NCBI RefSeq assembly: GCF_000377565.1
Contig: NZ_KB898363.1
Coordinates: forward strand, 1-64,000
DNA length: 64,000 bases
Direction: 5' to 3'
Source of the DNA: Rhizobium sp. 2MFCol3.1
GTDB lineage: Bacteria; Pseudomonadota; Alphaproteobacteria; Rhizobiales; Rhizobiaceae
The notes beneath the pieces are model-generated. The model did not search any database. It was not told the origin of the DNA and saw only the letters and a program-made list of their open reading frames with translations. The position numbers were made by a program, and so were the translations under genes. Position 1 is the stretch's first letter; each line of letters starts with the position of its first letter. Of this stretch, positions 39,891-47,559 are shown piece by piece.

Positions 39891-40402
39891 TTGGGTCTCC
39901 GAAGCGTAATGACGTTGTCTGATTTCATGTGTTCGGCCAGTTGCTGGCGGGCGCGCGACAGGCGCGACATGACGGTGCCCAAGGGTATGTCGAGCATGGT
40001 TGCCACTTCCTGGTAGGTGTAGCCCTCGATGACGACAAGCATCAGCACGGCGCGGTGATCTTCCGACAGGCCGTTCAGCGCGTCTTGCAGGCGGGAGCGT
40101 TCGAGCGGGTCGGCGGATGTCTCGGGGGCTGCCACGTCCACGGCGCCGTCTATATCGACGAGGTTGCCGTGCACGATGGTGCGGCGCTGGTTGCGGTAGA
40201 GGTTGGTCATGATCGTCAGCACCCAGCCGCGCAGGTTCAGGCCCCGCCACTGTGTGCGGCGGGCAAGCACCTTCTCGACACAGTCCTGCAGCAGGTCCTC
40301 GCCATCGCTGTCAGAGCGCGTCAGGCTGCGGGAATAGCGCCTGAGCGACGGGAGGAGGGCCAGGATCTGGCCCTCGAAGGTTTCGGGTGCGGGTGGCTTC
40401 AT
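39887..40402 (-). CDS. ECF-family RNA polymerase sigma factor
   Basis: Sigma-70 family ECF factor of 171 residues. Region 2 (ILALLPSLRRYSRSLTRSDSDGEDLLQDCVEKVLARRTQWRGLNLRGWVLTIMTNLYRNQ) binds the -10 and core polymerase. Region 4 (LSEDHRAVLMLVVIEGYTYQEVATMLDIPLGTVMSRLSRARQQLAEHM) binds the -35. It is cotranscribed between a PF03640 secreted protein and its anti-sigma factor. There is only 21 bp upstream before the preceding gene, so it has no separate promoter. Confidence 0.93.
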   Translation of the reverse strand: MKPPAPETFEGQILALLPSLRRYSRSLTRSDSDGEDLLQDCVEKVLARRTQWRGLNLRGWVLTIMTNLYRNQRRTIVHGNLVDIDGAVDVAAPETSADPLERSRLQDALNGLSEDHRAVLMLVVIEGYTYQEVATMLDIPLGTVMSRLSRARQQLAEHMKSDNVITLRRPK

Positions 40403-40423
40403 GCGATCAAGCCTGTCCAGCGT

Positions 40424-40804
40424 TTATGGCTTTGCGACATCCCATACATCCTTGACGCCGTCACCGGTGATATCGCCCATCTTCTTGTCCTTGACCCAGA
40501 AGTAGAGAGGCATGCCGTCCTTCGCCCACTGCTTCATGCCGTCCTTGCGGTCCACGATCGAGTATGCCCCTTCCGGCTTGGCATTTCCATCGGCCATCAG
40601 CGGCGGCCAGTTTTTGGCGCAATCGTCGTAGCAATTGGAAACGTCCTTCGTGTCCTTCTTGAAGGTGTAGAGCGACATGCCGTTTTCGCCGGCGAGAACC
40701 TTGCCCTTGGCCGAATCGACCGTCTTCACGGGCGGGGCGGCGAAGGCGGCGGTGGCGGCTGCGGATGCGACGGTGAGAGCGATCAGGAATTTCGCGGATT
40801 TCAT
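40424..40804 (-). CDS. Secreted PF03640 (lipoprotein_15) repeat protein
   Basis: Protein of 126 residues. A cleavable signal (KFLIALTVASAAATAAFA) precedes a periplasmic domain with the family repeat: GENGMSLYTFKKDTKDVSNCYDDCAKNWPPLMA and, in the second half, KDGMKQWAKDGMPLYFWVKDKKMGDITGDGVKDVWDV. The two Cys in NCYDDC are conserved in the family; function is unknown. ATG 40804 has GAGGAG 8 nt upstream. It is the first gene of the sigma/anti-sigma operon and probably the main output of that system. Confidence 0.88.
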   Translation of the reverse strand: MKSAKFLIALTVASAAATAAFAAPPVKTVDSAKGKVLAGENGMSLYTFKKDTKDVSNCYDDCAKNWPPLMADGNAKPEGAYSIVDRKDGMKQWAKDGMPLYFWVKDKKMGDITGDGVKDVWDVAKP

Positions 40805-40850
40805 CGGGTGTCTCCTCGGGTTGGGCGCACGCGGTTTGCGTTTGCCTGAC

Positions 40851-40880
40851 ATGAGACAAAGCGAGGGGCGATTTTATTCC
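40851..40880 (-). promoter_or_regulatory. Candidate ECF-dependent promoter
   Basis: On the minus strand GGAATAA (40880-40874), 16 bp, GTCTCAT (40857-40851), about 47 bp before the PF03640 gene. The GGAAT/GTC form is typical of ECF promoters and suggests autoregulation by the sigma factor in this operon. Confidence 0.55.
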
Positions 40881-40979
40881 ATTGTGTCGTCAGATTTTTT
40901 CGATCGGGCGGGAAGGTCGGCCGGCTCGCGGCATTTTGCGGTTGCCTATCGCTGACGAATCCTGCCAAGTCGATGGATC

Positions 40980-42107
40980 ATGCAATTTGCTCCGCAACAA
41001 GACGAAGCCCTGAAAGCCGTTGCTAAATGGCTGAAGGAGGGCAAGGCCCCGATTTTTCGCCTGTTCGGCTATGCCGGCACGGGCAAGACGACGCTCGCGC
41101 GGCATTTCGCCGAGCATGTCGATGGAGAGGTGCTGTTTGCGGCGTTCACCGGCAAGGCGGCGCAGGTATTGCGGACGCGCGGCGCCAGCAATGCGCGCAC
41201 GCTGCATTCGCTGATTTATCGGCCGCGCGGCGAAGAGGCTGTCGAGGACGAAGAGACCGGCAAGACCTCGATTGCGCCGATGTTCACCATCAACCGCCAG
41301 AGCCCGGTCGCCAAGGCGGCGCTGATCATCGTCGACGAATGCTCGATGGTGGATGAGGCGCTGGGCAAGGACCTGATGAGCTTCGGCACGCCGATCCTAG
41401 TGCTCGGCGATCCCGGCCAGCTCCCACCCGTTTCCGGCGGTGGATTCTTCACCAACCAGGAACCCGACTATCTCTTGACCGATATCCACCGGCAGGCGCG
41501 CGACAACCCGATCATCGGGCTCGCCATGCAGGTGCGCGAGGGCAAGGAGATCATGTATGGCGATTACGGCGCGGCGCAGGTGATCTCGAAGAACGAGGTC
41601 AACCAGTCGCTCGTGCTCGATGCCGACCAGGTGCTCGTCGGCACCAACCGCACGCGGCGGCGCTATAATCAGCGGCTGCGCGAGCTGAAGGGTTTCACCG
41701 CCGATTATCCGCAGACGGGCGACAAGCTGGTCTGCCTGCGCAACGATCCCGCCAAGGGGCTGCTCAACGGCTCGCTCTGGCAGGTGATGACGTCCTCGAA
41801 GGAGACGACGAAGCCGGGGATCAATCTGCTGATCCGGCCCGAGGATGACGATATCGATCGCGGGGCGGCGAAGATCAAGCTCCTGAAGCAGGCCTTCGAA
41901 GATGTCGAGGGCGAGATTCCCTGGAATACCCGCAAGCGCTACGACGAGTTCGACTTCGGCTATGCGCTGACCGTGCACAAGGCGCAGGGTTCACAGTGGA
42001 ACAATGTCGTGCTGTTCGATGAAAGCTGGGCGTTTCGCGATACGAGGGAGCGCTGGCTCTACACGGCGATCACGCGCGCGGCGGAAACGCTGACGATCGT
42101 CCGCTGA
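40980..42107 (+). CDS. RecD-like ATP-dependent DNA helicase (superfamily 1B)
   Basis: Stand-alone helicase of 375 residues related to the motor of RecD/Dda. Walker A FGYAGTGKTTLARHFA (near residue 29), motif Ia FTGKAAQVLRTRG, motif II IIVDECSMVDE, motif III LVLGDPGQLPP, and the C-terminal UvrD_C_2 block GYALTVHKAQGSQWNNVVLFDES...RWLYTAITRAAETL with motif VI. It has no RecB/RecC partners and no extra N-terminal domain, so it is not exonuclease V. Probable role is helicase or annealing work in repair or at stalled forks. Confidence 0.92.
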   Translation: MQFAPQQDEALKAVAKWLKEGKAPIFRLFGYAGTGKTTLARHFAEHVDGEVLFAAFTGKAAQVLRTRGASNARTLHSLIYRPRGEEAVEDEETGKTSIAPMFTINRQSPVAKAALIIVDECSMVDEALGKDLMSFGTPILVLGDPGQLPPVSGGGFFTNQEPDYLLTDIHRQARDNPIIGLAMQVREGKEIMYGDYGAAQVISKNEVNQSLVLDADQVLVGTNRTRRRYNQRLRELKGFTADYPQTGDKLVCLRNDPAKGLLNGSLWQVMTSSKETTKPGINLLIRPEDDDIDRGAAKIKLLKQAFEDVEGEIPWNTRKRYDEFDFGYALTVHKAQGSQWNNVVLFDESWAFRDTRERWLYTAITRAAETLTIVR

Positions 42108-42123
42108 GGCTTTTAAGCGCGTC

Positions 42124-42168
42124 GCATGTCGGTGCCGCAAAACCGCTGCACAGTTTTGCGCGACATGC
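42124..42168. repeat. Palindromic intergenic repeat
   Basis: GCATGTCG (42124-42131) pairs with CGACATGC (42161-42168), and inside it CGCAAAAC (42136-42143) pairs with GTTTTGCG (42153-42160). It lies between two convergent genes. The core matches the repeat at 7948-7996. It may double as a terminator. Confidence 0.65.
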
Positions 42169-42169
42169 T

Positions 42170-42859
42170 TCAGATCTGCACGATGCCGAGCAGGACCGCC
42201 TTGGCGATTGCCTGGAAGCGGTTGTTGGTATCGAGTTTGCGGATAATCGCGGCCTCGATCGATTTCGCGTCGTCCTCCTTGAGATCGAGCGTGCGGGCGA
42301 TGCGTTGGGTCGATAGTCCCTCGGTCATCAGCACGAGGCAGCGATATTCCTGTTCGCTCAGCGAGCGCTCATGTTGGTTGTCGTTGAGCGGCGGCTCGTC
42401 GCCGGGGGCAGTGTTCTCCAGCAGTTCCGCCACCTGCTGAAGCTGGCGGTGCAGCGTCGACATTTCCGCCGTCAGTTCGCGCTTTCGCGAGGCAAGTGCT
42501 GCGGCGAAGACGGCGTCGGCATCCTGCTGCGAGGTGGATCTGCAGAGATCGGCCATCAGTTCCTGAATGACGGCCACCGGCATGCCCGCCTCGCGGCAGA
42601 CATTGATGACGGCCATGCGCCTGATGTCGGCGTGCTCGTAGACGCGCATCAGCCCGATGCGGCTCGAGGCGATCAGCCCTTTCTCCTCGTAGAAATGCAG
42701 GGTTCGGTGGGTGACGCCGAAGGCGTTGGCCATGTCGGCAATCGCGACCTTGCCGCCGGGCAGGCTTGCCGGGCGCGCGACGCGCGGCAGGAACCTGAAA
42801 TCCGGAGGCGCCTGGGGCGGAGCGTTTGGTCTGGCAGCCTGCTTATGTCGTTCGGACAT
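42170..42859 (-). CDS. MerR-type regulator fused to a LuxR-type C-terminal HTH
   Basis: Protein of 229 residues with two DNA-binding modules. Residues about 35-105 are a MerR winged helix (KVAIADMANAFGVTHRTLHFYEEKGLIASSRIGLMRVYEHADIRRMAVINVCREAGMP). A coiled-coil dimerisation helix follows (AALASRKRELTAEMSTLHRQLQQVAELLE). The last 65 residues look like a GerE/LuxR HTH (SLSEQEYRCLVLMTEGLSTQRIARTLDLKEDDAKSIEAAIIRKLDTNNRFQAIAKAVLLGI). No metal-binding cysteines are present. AGGAGG is 5 nt before ATG 42859. Targets unknown. Confidence 0.85.
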   Translation of the reverse strand: MSERHKQAARPNAPPQAPPDFRFLPRVARPASLPGGKVAIADMANAFGVTHRTLHFYEEKGLIASSRIGLMRVYEHADIRRMAVINVCREAGMPVAVIQELMADLCRSTSQQDADAVFAAALASRKRELTAEMSTLHRQLQQVAELLENTAPGDEPPLNDNQHERSLSEQEYRCLVLMTEGLSTQRIARTLDLKEDDAKSIEAAIIRKLDTNNRFQAIAKAVLLGIVQI

Positions 42860-43288
42860 GAGCCCTCCTGTTCTACGCATGATCAAGTGCGCGCATGACA
42901 CGGATACGGGCGCGGTCGAGCGGTTTTGACGATGCATTCCCGGTCGGCATGCAAAGCAACGGATCCTCGATCTGGTGATCCATTGCGATCAGACTATGCG
43001 TTAAACGACTGATTTGTTATCCTTAAAAATAGTCACTTGTAAATAATAGTCGAATGTACATGCGACCGCACCGCAACTTCTGAACGAATCGTGCGGGTCG
43101 TTTATGTCCCGGATGCTTAATCGTTTTTCTTATACGTCTTGCCGGTGGCGTTACTTTGCTTGCGGCGATGTGGCGGCGGCGAGCCATCAATCAGAAATTC
43201 ACATGCAATCATGCACGAATCTCGTTGGCCGCGACGGTGTCCTTGGCTTAAAAGCGAGGCAGCTTCTTTCATTGAATGGAAACTCGCC
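42860..43288. other. Intergenic region of 429 bp without recognised gene
   Basis: Separates the divergent MerR-LuxR and pdxJ genes. The 42990-43060 part is unusually A+T-rich and a likely promoter area. A hairpin is possible between CGACCGCAC (43063-43071) and GTGCGGGTCG (43091-43100). I see no tRNA and no convincing small RNA. Confidence 0.5.
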
Positions 43289-44041
43289 ATGCCCACCACG
43301 CTTTCCGTCAATCTCAATGCCATTGCCATGCTGCGCAATCGCCGCGATCTGCCCTGGCCAAGCGTCGAGGCGCTGGGGCGCATCGCGCTCAAATCGGGCG
43401 CGAGCGGACTGACGGTGCATCCGCGCCCCGATGAGCGCCACATCCGCTTTTCCGATCTCCCTGTCATCCGCAACTTGATCGACGACGAGTTTCCGGAAGC
43501 GGAGTTCAACATCGAGGGCTATCCGACGGACGAGTTCCTTGAGCTCTGCGTCAAGGCTGCGCCCGAGCAGGTGACGCTGGTGCCGGATCATCCCTCGCAG
43601 GCGACGTCTGATCACGGCTGGGACTTCCGCAAAGACCGCGCATTGCTGACCGATGTGATCGCGCGGCTGAAGAAGATGGGCACGCGCGTGTCGCTGTTTG
43701 CCGATGGGGACGGGGACGAGGAGGCGGTCGCGATCGCCAAGGCGGTCGGTGCCGATCGGATCGAGCTTTATACCGGCCCCTACGGCGGCTGTTATGATGC
43801 GCCGGAGCGGGTGGGGCCGATCCTTGAGGCGCTGGGCAAGACGGCCGATGCGGCGTTGGCGATCGGGCTCGGCGTCAATGCCGGACATGATCTGACCGTC
43901 GCCAATCTGCCGCCGCTGGTCAAGCGCATCCCCAAGCTTGCGGAAGTCTCGATCGGCCACGGGCTGACGGCGGATGCGCTGGAGTTCGGCATGGCCGAGA
44001 CCGTGCGCCGCTTCTGCCGGGCCTGCGGCCAGAAAATCTAA
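43289..44041 (+). CDS. pdxJ: Pyridoxine 5'-phosphate synthase
   Basis: Condenses 1-deoxyxylulose 5-phosphate with 3-amino-2-oxopropyl phosphate to make pyridoxine phosphate, the final ring-forming step of the DXP-dependent vitamin B6 route. TIM-barrel protein of 250 residues. Landmarks: LSVNLNAIAMLRNRRDLPWPS at the N-terminus, LTVHPRPDERHI, EGYPTDEFLELC, LVPDHPSQATSDHGWD (catalytic Glu/His region), IELYTGPYGGCYD and GLGVNAGHDLT. The start at 43289 follows a modest GGAA site. Confidence 0.97.
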   Translation: MPTTLSVNLNAIAMLRNRRDLPWPSVEALGRIALKSGASGLTVHPRPDERHIRFSDLPVIRNLIDDEFPEAEFNIEGYPTDEFLELCVKAAPEQVTLVPDHPSQATSDHGWDFRKDRALLTDVIARLKKMGTRVSLFADGDGDEEAVAIAKAVGADRIELYTGPYGGCYDAPERVGPILEALGKTADAALAIGLGVNAGHDLTVANLPPLVKRIPKLAEVSIGHGLTADALEFGMAETVRRFCRACGQKI

Positions 44042-44060
44042 GCCTAGCCAGACAAACAAA

Positions 44061-44088
44061 AACCCGCTCCGGTGGTGCGGAGCGGGTT
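44061..44088. terminator. Bidirectional terminator between pdxJ and the NmrA-type gene
   Basis: Perfect 11-bp stem AACCCGCTCCG/CGGAGCGGGTT with GTGGTG loop. On the minus strand it runs into TTTTTG, serving the gene that ends at 44110; pdxJ ends 19 bp before it. Confidence 0.88.
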
Positions 44089-44109
44089 GTGGCGTCAGGG
44101 AGAGCGCTG

Positions 44110-44997
44110 TCAGGCGACGAGCGCTGCCTTGTTGGCCACGAAGTAGTCCTTCAGCGACTGCGGCTGCTTGCCGGTCAGCTTGGTGAAGTCCTCGGTCACG
44201 TGATCGAAATTGCCGGCGCGGACATTGGCGTCGGCCGAAACCAGCATGTCAGCGACAAAATCAGGAAGACCGGCGCCGAGCAGGCCTTGGCGCAGCTGGT
44301 CGTCGGTCACCTTCACGGCCGCAAGCGGCTTGCCGGCGGCTTGCGAGATGGCGGCGGCGATCTCATCGGCGGAAAGCGACTGCGCACCGGTCAGCGTGTA
44401 GGTGGCGCTGTCCTTGGTGCCCGATGCGAGGGCCGCGGCGGCTGCAAGGGCGCAATCGTCGCGCGAGATGTTCGGCACCTTGCCGTCGCCGGACGCCGTG
44501 TACCAGCTGCCGCCCTGGAGGTTGTGCGGCATGGAGTGCATGTAGTTGTCGAGATACCAGGCGTTGCGGATGATCGTGTAGGGCAGGCCGCTTGCCTTGA
44601 CGGCGTTTTCGGTGCCGAGATGGTCGGGCGCGAAGGTGACAAGCGACTTGTCGGGCGATGGCATCGACGTGTACGCGATGTGCTTGACGCCGGCCTTGAC
44701 GGCGGCGGCAACAGCGGTCGTGTGCTGCTTCAGGCGCTGGCCGGGAACGGCGAGCGCGTCGGTGCTGATGATAAGCACGCGGTCGACACCCTTGAAGGCT
44801 GCTTCCAGCGAAGCGGCGTCGTCGAAATCGGCCTTGCGGGTCTGGACGCCCTTGGCGGCAAGGTCAGCCAGCTTGGAGGTATCGCGGCTGGCGGCGATCA
44901 GGTTGGCCGCGGGAACCTTGTAGGTCTCGAGCAGGTGATGGATGACGCGCTGGCCGAGCTGTCCGGCGGCACCGGTGATGAGGATCGTTTCGCTCAT
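44110..44997 (-). CDS. NmrA-type NAD(P)-binding quinone oxidoreductase (QorB-like)
   Basis: Atypical short-chain dehydrogenase of 295 residues. The Rossmann motif ILITGAAGQLGQRVIHHLL is at residues 5-23, then ADFDDAASLEAAFKGVDRVLIIST, TSMPSPD, and PYTIIRNAWYLDNYM in the active-site region, where the usual SDR Tyr-Lys pair is absent. It matches E. coli YtfG/QorB, which reduces quinones with NADPH, and like it is divergent from an HxlR regulator. Likely role: detoxifying quinones. Confidence 0.88.
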   Translation of the reverse strand: MSETILITGAAGQLGQRVIHHLLETYKVPAANLIAASRDTSKLADLAAKGVQTRKADFDDAASLEAAFKGVDRVLIISTDALAVPGQRLKQHTTAVAAAVKAGVKHIAYTSMPSPDKSLVTFAPDHLGTENAVKASGLPYTIIRNAWYLDNYMHSMPHNLQGGSWYTASGDGKVPNISRDDCALAAAAALASGTKDSATYTLTGAQSLSADEIAAAISQAAGKPLAAVKVTDDQLRQGLLGAGLPDFVADMLVSADANVRAGNFDHVTEDFTKLTGKQPQSLKDYFVANKAALVA

Positions 44998-45097
44998 GTC
45001 TGTAAACCTCTAGGTTCGATTGCTGGTCTCGAAAAGAGACTAGGGCTAAAATAGGGATTGACCGACAGCTGTAAAGGAGGCAGTTTTTGCGCCGTAA

Positions 45098-45113
45098 GTT
45101 ACCAAAAGGGAAC
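45098..45113. promoter_or_regulatory. Candidate QorR-type operator overlapping the HxlR ribosome site
   Basis: GTTACC-AAAA-GGGAAC, inverted repeat with one mismatch, 7 bp before ATG 45121. The 12-mer TTACCAAAAGGG also occurs at 49528 directly before ndh. A second palindrome, GTCTC-GAAAA-GAGAC (45026-45040), lies between the divergent genes. Confidence 0.5.
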
Positions 45114-45120
45114 CAGCAGA

Positions 45121-45540
45121 ATGGCCGGCACCGTCGTCAACCTGAAGAGCAAGGCCGAACCGCGCGTGCGCAACGAGGTCGATCTCTCCAAGCTCGATTT
45201 CAACAATTGCCCGGTGCGGGACATGATGCAGCAGATCGGCGGCAAGTGGTCGACGCTGATGCTGGAAGCCCTGTCGCAGCAGCCTTATCGCTTTGGCGAA
45301 CTGCGCCGGATGATTCCGGATATTTCGCAACGCATGCTGACGCAGACGCTGCGCGACCTGCAGCGCGACGGCTATATCGAGCGAGAGGTGTTTCCGACCA
45401 AGCCGCCGAGCGTCGAGTACCGGATGACGGATCTCGGGAACTCGCTCTACCAGACGCTGGCACTGCTTTTGAACTGGGCGGAGAACAACCATGAAGCCGT
45501 TCGCTCCGCCCGGGTCAAGTTCGACGCATCGGGTGCGTGA
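45121..45540 (+). CDS. HxlR-family regulator (QorR/YtfH-like)
   Basis: Winged-helix regulator of 139 residues. Signature: NCPVRDMMQQIGGKWSTLMLEALSQQPYRFGELRRMIPDISQRMLTQTLRDLQRDGYIEREVFPTKPPSVEYRMTDLG. Cys30, just before the HTH, is the position used for redox sensing in QorR and YodB. ATG 45121 has AAGGGA upstream and gives the family-like N-terminus; an upstream ATG at 45058 adds 21 residues. It is divergent from the QorB-like gene, as in E. coli ytfH/ytfG. Confidence 0.92.
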   Translation: MAGTVVNLKSKAEPRVRNEVDLSKLDFNNCPVRDMMQQIGGKWSTLMLEALSQQPYRFGELRRMIPDISQRMLTQTLRDLQRDGYIEREVFPTKPPSVEYRMTDLGNSLYQTLALLLNWAENNHEAVRSARVKFDASGA

Positions 45541-45593
45541 CGCTGTCGTGCCTTGTGGCGCGGTGTGAAGCGTCCTGCCGTTCCCGATACTGA

Positions 45594-46805
45594 TTAGCGC
45601 TTCCGCAGCCCTTCGGTGAGGAAAAGCAGGAAGGCGAGGCTGGGGAAGCAGAGGCCGATCCAGGCGGCCAGCGTCCAGCCGCCGGTGGCAAATGCCCAGC
45701 CGCCGATGGCAGAGCCGAGCGCACCGCCGGCGAAGAAGGTTGCCATGAACAGGCCGTTGAGGCGGCTGCGGTGCTCCGGGCTGATCGCGTAGATCGCCCT
45801 CTGGCCGACCACGAGGTTGGTCGTTACCCCGAAATCGAGAATGATCGCGGCAGCCGTGAGCAGGGTCAGCGCGAGTGCTGAACCGTCGGTCGCGAAATGG
45901 CTGATCAGGAAGGCGGTGATGCCGCAGAGCATGGCGATGGTCGAGGCGATCTTGGTCAGCCCGCGGTCGGCGAGGCGGCCGGCGATCGGCGAGGCGATGG
46001 CGCCGGCGGCACCGGCAAGCGCGAAGAGCGCGATGCCGTTCTGCGTCAGGCCGAAGGCGGGGCTGGCGAGCAGAAGCGGCGTCGTCGTCCAGAACAGGCT
46101 GAAGGCGCCGAACATGCCGGCCTGATAGAGCGCGCGGCGCTGCAGAACGCGGGAATGCAGGGCGAGGTGGGCCATGGAGGCCAGCAGCGCGCCGTAGCTC
46201 AGCCGGGTGTGCGGGGTGCGGACCGGCAGCTGGACGCGCAAGATGGCGGCGAGCAGGATCATGACGACGGCGGACGCATAGTAGACGACATGCCAGGAGG
46301 TGGCTTCGGCGAGGAAGCTTGCGACCGGGCGGGCGAGCATGATGCCGCAGAGCAGGCCGCTCATGACATTGCCGACGACGCGGCCGCGCGAGGCATCCGG
46401 CGCCATGTTGGCGGCGAAGGGCACGAGGACCTGAACGGCGACCGAGCCCATGCCGATACAGAGCGAGGCGGTGAGGAACATGGTTGGCGTCGTCGACAGG
46501 GCGGCGCCGATCAGCGACAGGGCAGAGGCGACGACCAGGGTCAGCACCAGCTTGCGGTTTTCCATGAGGTCGCCGAGCGGCACGATCAAAAGCAAGCCGA
46601 GGCCATAGCCGATCTGCGTCAGCGTGACGATCAGGCCGGTGGCGGCCGGGCTGAAGCCGAGCGCGGCGCTGATCGGGCCGGCGAGCGGCTGGCCGTAATA
46701 GAGATTGGCGGCCACGAGCCCGCAGGCGGCGGCGAAAAGAAATGTCATCAAAGGCGAGATCGTTGGCGCGGCAACGGTCTCAGGTGTGGTGGACGAAAGG
46801 CTCAT
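45594..46805 (-). CDS. MFS transporter (drug:H+ antiporter type)
   Basis: Inner-membrane permease of 403 residues with 12 hydrophobic helices in two halves. Family marks: NLYYGQPLAGPISAALGFSPAATGLIVTLTQIGYGLGLLLIVPLGDLMENRKLV (motif A-type loop after TM2), and a repeat of that loop after TM8 (GRLADRGLTK). It resembles YnfM/CynX-like or arabinose-efflux type permeases; substrate unknown. CGGAG precedes ATG 46805. It lies 71 bp downstream of a TetR gene on the same strand, so the TetR protein probably represses both. Confidence 0.9.
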   Translation of the reverse strand: MSLSSTTPETVAAPTISPLMTFLFAAACGLVAANLYYGQPLAGPISAALGFSPAATGLIVTLTQIGYGLGLLLIVPLGDLMENRKLVLTLVVASALSLIGAALSTTPTMFLTASLCIGMGSVAVQVLVPFAANMAPDASRGRVVGNVMSGLLCGIMLARPVASFLAEATSWHVVYYASAVVMILLAAILRVQLPVRTPHTRLSYGALLASMAHLALHSRVLQRRALYQAGMFGAFSLFWTTTPLLLASPAFGLTQNGIALFALAGAAGAIASPIAGRLADRGLTKIASTIAMLCGITAFLISHFATDGSALALTLLTAAAIILDFGVTTNLVVGQRAIYAISPEHRSRLNGLFMATFFAGGALGSAIGGWAFATGGWTLAAWIGLCFPSLAFLLFLTEGLRKR

Positions 46806-46876
46806 GCTGGGCTCCGGTGGGGCGAACGGATAGTAGAGGTGATCGAGCGCGGTTTTGCGCGCTCGTGGGAAAACAA

Positions 46877-47494
46877 TCAGGTCAGAAGCTTCATTGCCTC
46901 GCGGGCGACGGCGTCCATATCGGGCGCGGTGCGGCCGGTCTTGCCGACGATGCGCATGCCTGCGGTCATGCAAAGCAGAGTGCGCGCGGTGGCTGCGACA
47001 TCGAGCGTGGCTGAAATGGAGCCATCGCTCTGGCCGAGGCGGATGAGTTCGACCAAGTGCGCTTCATTGGCGTCGAAGGCGTCCGAAACTCGCTGCGCGG
47101 CTTCCTCGTCGAAGATTGCCAACTCGTTGGCGCTGCCGACCACGAGGCATCCCCGCGTACCTGATGTGCCATGTGAAGACGATGCGTAGGAGCTCAGGAG
47201 TTCGCGGACCTTTTCGCGGCCCGTGGCGGCTTCTTGCAGGCGGGCGTCGAGTAGGGCGCGGCGGATACGTCGATAGCGATCGAAGGCGGCGAGGAAAATG
47301 CCGCGCTTGTCCTTGAATGCCTTGTAGACGCTGCCCGAGGTCAGCTGCATCGCCTCGGTCAACTCGCTGATCGAGGCGGCGTGATAGCCGCGTTCGGAAA
47401 AGACGTCGAGCGCCTTGCCAAGCGCTGCGTCCATATCGAATTCACGCGGGCGTCCGCGCGCTCGGCCGGTGTCGATGAGTGTGTGTGTGGTCAT
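46877..47494 (-). CDS. TetR-family transcriptional repressor
   Basis: Repressor of 205 residues. HTH: RGRPREFDMDAALGKALDVFSERGYHAASISELTEAMQLTSGSVYKAFKDKRGIFLAAFDRY (residues 13-72). The C-terminal ligand domain includes GCLVVGSANELAIFDEEAAQRV, typical of the AcrR/NemR-like group. It is cotranscribed with the MFS gene, and a palindromic operator lies 15 bp upstream of its start. Confidence 0.92.
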   Translation of the reverse strand: MTTHTLIDTGRARGRPREFDMDAALGKALDVFSERGYHAASISELTEAMQLTSGSVYKAFKDKRGIFLAAFDRYRRIRRALLDARLQEAATGREKVRELLSSYASSSHGTSGTRGCLVVGSANELAIFDEEAAQRVSDAFDANEAHLVELIRLGQSDGSISATLDVAATARTLLCMTAGMRIVGKTGRTAPDMDAVAREAMKLLT

Positions 47495-47508
47495 GGATCG
47501 ACTGATTA

Positions 47509-47524
47509 GGAAATGATCGTTTCC
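47509..47524. promoter_or_regulatory. TetR operator
   Basis: GGAAA-TGATCG-TTTCC, inverted repeat with 5-bp arms and near-symmetric centre, 15 bp before the TetR start. The likely site of autorepression of the tetR-MFS operon. Confidence 0.6.
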
Positions 47525-47559
47525 AAATCAAGCCAAAAACTTGCGGTTTGGTAATTTAG

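Noticed and set aside
43063..43100. Hairpin-forming segment upstream of pdxJ considered as a small RNA
   Set aside because: There is a bulge, a long loop and no promoter or T-run; support is too thin.
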